Shown: piece by piece, positions 59,223 to 64,000 of the stretch
How the letters are laid out: each line of letters starts with the position of its first letter
Position numbering within the stretch: the first letter of the stretch is position 1
From: Clonostachys chloroleuca
Lineage: Eukaryota; Ascomycota; Sordariomycetes; Hypocreales; Bionectriaceae
DNA: 64,000 nt
Direction of reading: 5' to 3'
Assembly: GCA_037952775.1 (NCBI GenBank)
Contig: JBANAY010000003.1
Coordinates: 31,620,001 to 31,684,000, forward strand
The notes under the pieces: model-generated
Told to the model about the DNA's origin: nothing
The model's database searches: none
Seen by the model: only the letters and a program-made list of their open reading frames with translations
Translations under genes and position numbers: made by a program

Positions 59223-62200
59223 ATGGCGACCACCTCGAACATGTTCCTGTACTCACTGACGATCCAGCCGCCAACCCACGTCGTCCAAGCTGTTCTGGGT
59301 CAGTTCGCAGGCACCAAGGAGCAACTCATCATCACAGGGGCTGGGTCGCGTTTGACCCTTCTGCGACCTGACCCCCAGCAGGGAAAGGTCATCACAGTTT
59401 TATCTCATGACATTTTCGGCATTATTCGCTCAATCGCGCCTTTCCGACTTGCAGGAAGCAATAAAGGTAAGTCATCCCATCAACTTTCCGATATTACGAG
59501 TGTCACTTAGTGATATCAAGAAGGGCGCAACAGGGCCTGCAAAGCGGAGCCTTACCTGGGACATATGAGCCCAGTTTGGTTCTTCTCTAAAAGTCAAGTA
59601 GCTAACCGTACTCATTCAAGACTACCTGATTCTGGCAACGGACTCTGGCCGAATCACCATTATCGAGTATCTTCCCAGCCAGAATCGCTTCCACAGACTC
59701 CATCTGGAAACCTTCGGTAAATCTGGTGTCAGAAGGGTCATCCCAGGAGAGTACCTCACCTGCGATCCCAAAGGCCGAGCGTGTTTAATCGCGTCAACAG
59801 AAAAAAACAAGCTTGTCTATGTTTTGAACCGCAATGCCCAGGCGGAGCTGACAATCTCATCTCCCCTTGAGGCTCATAAGCCCGGTGTTATCGTAATATC
59901 CATGGTGGCATTGGATGTTGGCTACGCGAACCCAGTTTTTGCTGCCCTCGAGGTCGATTACTCAGATGTGGACCAAGACCCTTCCGGCCAAGCCCTTGAA
60001 ACTCTGGAAACACAACTCGTTTATTACGAGCTGGACCTTGGTCTGAATCACGTGGTACGCAAGTGGTCAGAGCCCGTGGATCCCACCGCCTCTGTCCTCT
60101 TCCAGGTGCCTGGAGGCAACGATGGGCCTAGTGGCGTCCTTGTTTGTGGAGAGGAGAACATCACGTATAGACACTCGAATCAAGAAGCCTTCCGTGTTCC
60201 CGTCCCCCGCCGTCGCGGTGCAACTGAGGATCCCACAAGAAAAAGGACAATCGTTGCAGGTGTTATGCACAAGTTGAAGGGCAATGCTGGCGCCTTTTTC
60301 TTCTTGCTACAAACAGAAGACGGCGATTTGCTAAAAGTTACCATCGACATGGTTGAAAATGAAGAGGGCGCTCCCACTGGTGAAGTCAGAAGACTCAAGG
60401 TCAAATACTTTGACACAGTTCCCGTGGCATCCAGCTTGTGCATTCTAAAGAGTGGGTTTCTTTACGTTGCAAGCCAGTTTGGCGACTACTCGTTCTATCA
60501 ATTCGAAAAGCTGGGTGATGATGATGACGAGCTGGAGTTCTCAAGCGATGATTACCCTGTCGCTCCTGATGCTCACTACGAACCCGCTTACTTTTACCCC
60601 CGACCAGCCGAAAATCTGGCCTTGGTAGAAAACATCCCAGCGATGAATCCTGTCGTCGACTGTAAAGTCGAGAATGTTACTGGCGAAGATGCTCCACAAA
60701 TCTTTACCGTCTGTGGGAACGGGGCTCGAAGTTCTTTCAGAACTTTGAAACATGGGCTAGAGGTCAACGAGATTGTCTCATCCGAACTGCCTGGTATTCC
60801 ATCAGCAGTTTGGACGCTGAAACTTGACCGGTCCGACAAGTATGATGCTTACATTGTACTTTCATTCTCAAACGCGACACTGGTATTGAGTATTGGTGAA
60901 ACAGTTGAGGAAGTAAGTGATTCTGGCTTCCTCACTAGTGTGCCCACATTGGCTGCTCAACTTTTGGGCGAAGATAGTCTTATTCAGGTTCATCCAAAAG
61001 GGATAAGGCATATAAAAAATGGACAGGTCAATGAATGGGCGGCTCCTCAACATCGTTCCATCGTCGCAGCTACCACCAACACCAAGCAAGTCGCTATTGC
61101 GCTGAGTTCCGGTGAAATAGTTTATTTTGAAACTGACTCAGATGGTTCTCTAGCGGAATACGACGAGAAAAAGGAAATGACTGGGACAGTCACGTCACTA
61201 AGTTTGGGTGACGTCCCTGAAGGCAGACTACGAAGCTCTTTCTTGGCTGTGGGTTGCGATGACTGCACTGTTCGTATTCTGAGCCTCGATCCCGACTCTA
61301 CCCTTGAGAATAAATCAGTACAGGCTTTGACTGCTGCACCGACTTCCCTGGCTATCATTGCGATGGAAGACTCTTCTTCTGGTGGTTCCACCTTATACCT
61401 GCACATCGGATTACATTCTGGTGTTTACTTACGGACCGTTCTGGATGAAATCACCGGTGAGCTGACTGATACACGCCAAAAGTTCTTGGGTCCAAGAGCC
61501 GTCAAGCTGTTTCAGGTCACTGTCCAGGGCACCACATGTGTTCTCGGTCTTAGCTCACGGCCTTGGCTCGGCTACGCTGACCCTATTTCAAAGGGTTTCG
61601 TAGTGACGCCGCTTGATTATGTAGATCTGAACTGGGGTTGGAATTTCAGTAGCGAGCAGTGTGAGGAGGGTGTTGTCGGCATCCAGGACCAATCCTTACG
61701 GTATGTTAATTTTCCCATTTCTCGTATTTTTCTAATATCACGTCCTATGATGAGAACTTGGGATCCTACGCCTACGGGCAATGAGGTTCTTACGCATTTT
61801 TATTCCAAATTGTTCCTACTGATATGGACTTTTTCTTTACTTTGTTTACCCAATCTATTTGCATATCGCATCTCATCAGATTGCTAACATGAATGTGCAC
61901 AAGAATTTTCTCTATTGATCGGTTGGGAGAGACCCTCATCCAAAAGTCAATCCGCCTTTCACACACGCCAAAAAAATTCGTCAAACATCCTAAGCAGCCG
62001 ATCTTCTACACTATTGAGGCGGACAACAATACGCTATCTCCTGACTTGCAAGCTAAGCTTCTAGCTGATCCTCAGACAGTGAATGGGGGGCACAACACCC
62101 TGCCGCCTGAAGATTTTGGCCACCCACGAGGTAATCGTAGGTGGGCCTCGTGTATGAGTGTTGTTGATCCTGTCTCGGAGAACCCATCAGTACTACAGAC

Positions 62201-63272
62201 AGTTTATCTTGAAGACAACGAGGCTGCCGTAAGCGTTGCTGTTGTTCCATTTGCCAGTCAGGACAACGAGAGCTTTCTTGTTGTTGGAACTGGAAAAGAT
62301 ATGGTCTTGAGCCCCCGTAGCTTCACCGAGGGATATCTGTACGTGTACCGGTTCCAAGAAGGCGGCAAGGAATTGGAATTTATCCATAAGACAAAGGTCG
62401 AGGAGCCACCTCTGGCACTGCTCCCTTTCCAGGGAAAGGTTGCAGCGGGTATTGGCAAGACCCTCCGAGTCTACGATCTTGGAATGCGACAATTGCTCCG
62501 CAAGGCCCAGGCCGATGTTGCTCCTCAACAGATCGTGTCCCTAAATACGCAGGGGAACCGTATCGTGGTTGGCGATGTGCAACAAGGAATGACCTACGTG
62601 GTATACAAGCCCTCCACCAACAAGCTCATCCCGTTCGTCGATGACACCATCGCACGGTGGACCACCTGTTCGACAATGGTGGATTACGAGTCGACTGCAG
62701 GGGGTGACAAGTTTGGCAACATGTTTATCGTAAGATGCCCACCGAAAGCTAGCGAGGAGGCTGATGAGGAACAGTCCGGTCTTCATCTCATTAATGCGCG
62801 GGATTACTTACACGGGACTTCACATCGACTAAACCTAATGTGCCACTTTTTCACGCAGGATGTCCCGACCAGCATTACTAAGACAAGTCTTGTTGTTGGA
62901 GGGCAAGACATTCTGCTGTGGAGCGGCATAATGGGTACCATCGGCGTGTTTATTCCTTTTGTGAGTCGTGAAGATGCGGACTTCTTCCAGAATCTAGAGC
63001 AACATCTGAGAACAGAGGATCCACCTATTGCAGGTCGAGATCACTTGATGTATCGAGGTTACTATGCTCCCGTGAAGGGTGTTATCGACGGTGATCTCTG
63101 CGAGAGATACACACTTCTTCCGAACGACAAGAAGCAGATGATTGCTGGCGAATTAGATCGCTCAGTTCGGGAGATTGAGCGAAAAATATCCGTCAGTCAT
63201 GATCATCATTAACTATCAAATTACGCAGTGCTAACATTTGATTAGGATATCCGAACTAGGTCAGCATTTTAA
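59223..63272 (+). CDS. RSE1: RSE1/SF3B3, splicing factor 3b subunit 3
   Basis: Four exons: 59223-59466, 59621-61700, 61904-63191 and 63246-63272. Introns are 154, 203 and 54 nt, and each acceptor is preceded by GCTAAC. The last exon replaces a read-through end (VSHDHH) with DIRTRSAF, the usual fungal Rse1 C-terminus. The protein is 1212 residues, the standard length. It starts [18 protein letters not shown] and contains the CPSF-A/DDB1-like beta-propeller repeats, with [20 protein letters not shown] and SRPWLGY in the middle and the [21 protein letters not shown] segment near the end. SF3b in U2 snRNP binds the branch site, with Rse1 as a structural platform for SF3B1. Its divergent neighbour is MSS51. 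Confidence 0.97.
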
Positions 63273-63462
63273 GATGGAGAGCATCACGCAACCTTTGACT
63301 TCCGTAGTGGTCCCGTCTGCCCTGTGGAAGGTTGTTAATTTATCATCCAGGGGGGACCCTGAGGGTTATTGAATCTAACATATGCGAAAACCAACCCGAA
63401 TAACATTATCAACAACAAAATTAACCTCCGAGAAACTAAGTCCATGAACTCCATCAGCCCCG
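63273..63462. other. Convergent gap between RSE1 and the LysM gene
   Basis: 190 bases between two stop codons of convergent genes; the 3' UTRs probably overlap. Confidence 0.6.
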
Positions 63463-64000
63463 TCACCATAATCTCCACGGAGATCCACGCTTCCGTTGCA
63501 CGTTAGTTTGTTTGGGCTTCGTTCGATGGGCACTCTCCCATGCATCATCCTCAAAATAGACTTTTATAGCCGCCGAGATATCATAATCGGCCTGTTCGAG
63601 ATACAACACAGCTTCGTCATAATCGGAGACTTTACAAAATGTCATAAAACGACGGACTTTGGTCTTTCGCAATTCCTCATCCTCGCCTTCTATGGCTCGT
63701 GGGGAAAGGCTCACACCACTCTTATAATACTGTCCAGGGATCAGTATGGTTCGTCGGCCAAGCAGCAAGTGGTCACTGGTGATTTGGTTCGTCTGGCGCA
63801 AGGCTGCTGCGGGTACACCGTAACGAAGTGACAGAGAAGTTATGCTATCGTGTTCATGGTTCAGGAAGTGGAGCGTATCCTCTGCCGTGTGCTTTTCGTC
63901 CATGATATCGGCTTGCTCGTCGATAGGTGCCGGCAATGTGATAGGAGCAGGACATGGGGTATATGACGGCGGCGGCTCAGCACGATTGATTGCTGATGCC
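63463..64000 (-). CDS. Cytosolic LysM-domain protein with a UBA-like tail (5' end outside window)
   Basis: On the minus strand the frame is open from the right edge to the TGA at 63465-63463, with no ATG start before the domain, so the N-terminus lies beyond the window. The visible 178 residues have a Pro-rich segment (RAEPPPSYTPCPAP) and a LysM domain (DTLHFLNHEHDSITSLSLRY, then GVPAAALRQTNQ and LLLGRRTILIPG). A C-terminal UBA-like helix bundle follows (FCKVSDYDEAVLYLEQADYD, then ISAAIKVYFEDDAWE). There is no signal peptide in the visible part. Eukaryotic intracellular LysM proteins are thought not to be secreted effectors. Related fungal proteins usually carry a Cys-rich RING-like N-terminus, which would be in the unseen part. 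Confidence 0.8.
   Translation of the reverse strand, partial: ASAINRAEPPPSYTPCPAPITLPAPIDEQADIMDEKHTAEDTLHFLNHEHDSITSLSLRYGVPAAALRQTNQITSDHLLLGRRTILIPGQYYKSGVSLSPRAIEGEDEELRKTKVRRFMTFCKVSDYDEAVLYLEQADYDISAAIKVYFEDDAWESAHRTKPKQTNVQRKRGSPWRLW

Noticed and set aside
63192..63212. RSE1 ending at 63212
   Set aside because: Splicing at GTCAGT to the exon at 63246 restores the usual Rse1 C-terminus.

Overview
The window is genomic DNA of a filamentous ascomycete (Pezizomycotina, most likely Sordariomycetes and perhaps Hypocreales). The reasons are short GT-AG introns of about 50-90 nt with lariat sites of the CTAAC/CTGAC type, GC-rich coding sequence, long pyrimidine-rich 5' leaders, and a set of conserved fungal housekeeping genes. 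I see no plasmid, phage, CRISPR, rRNA or intact transposon sequence, and no complete tRNA cloverleaf.

Layout from left to right: the 3' end of a TMEM223-like mitochondrial membrane protein (1-632); an 8-kb gene-free stretch; a leucine-rich-repeat protein (8814-11507); the NuA3 histone acetyltransferase subunit NTO1 (13686-17406); protein phosphatase 1 catalytic subunit (21332-22510); and, on the minus strand, a SelW-like Rdx protein (23475-24081) and the heterotrimeric G-protein gamma subunit (24940-25274). Next comes a divergent pair, the ubiquitin-like splicing modifier HUB1 (minus, 27302-27900) and eIF3a (plus, 28500-31845). These are followed by polyprenol reductase DFG10 (32359-33341), a convergent ALKBH6-type dioxygenase (minus, 33786-34680), the Set3-complex ankyrin protein HOS4 (35981-40638) and the GTPase DRG1/RBG1 (41386-43036). 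After a second gene-poor stretch of about 7 kb comes a CENP-B/Tc5-type DNA-binding regulator (50345-52203). The last genes are a PXA/sorting-nexin-C protein (minus, 53508-56496), the divergent pair MSS51 (minus, 57223-58887) and RSE1 (plus, 59223-63272), and the C-terminal part of a cytosolic LysM protein that leaves the right edge (minus, 63463-64000).

The genes do not form a cluster with one purpose. Themes recur: mRNA splicing (HUB1, RSE1), translation (eIF3a, DRG1, MSS51 in mitochondria), chromatin (NTO1, HOS4) and signalling (PP1, G gamma). No novel multi-gene system could be supported.

The strongest unexpected observation is that three otherwise well-conserved genes (HUB1, the PXA gene and ALKBH6) are each interrupted by what looks like one missing base. 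Two of these are at runs of six C in the coding strand; the third is beside a splice donor, at the iron-binding HxD motif. Other points worth a second look are an alternative last exon in DRG1, an extra C-terminal Cys pair in the SelW-like protein, uORFs before two regulators, and paired TCACGTGA sites between HUB1 and eIF3a.
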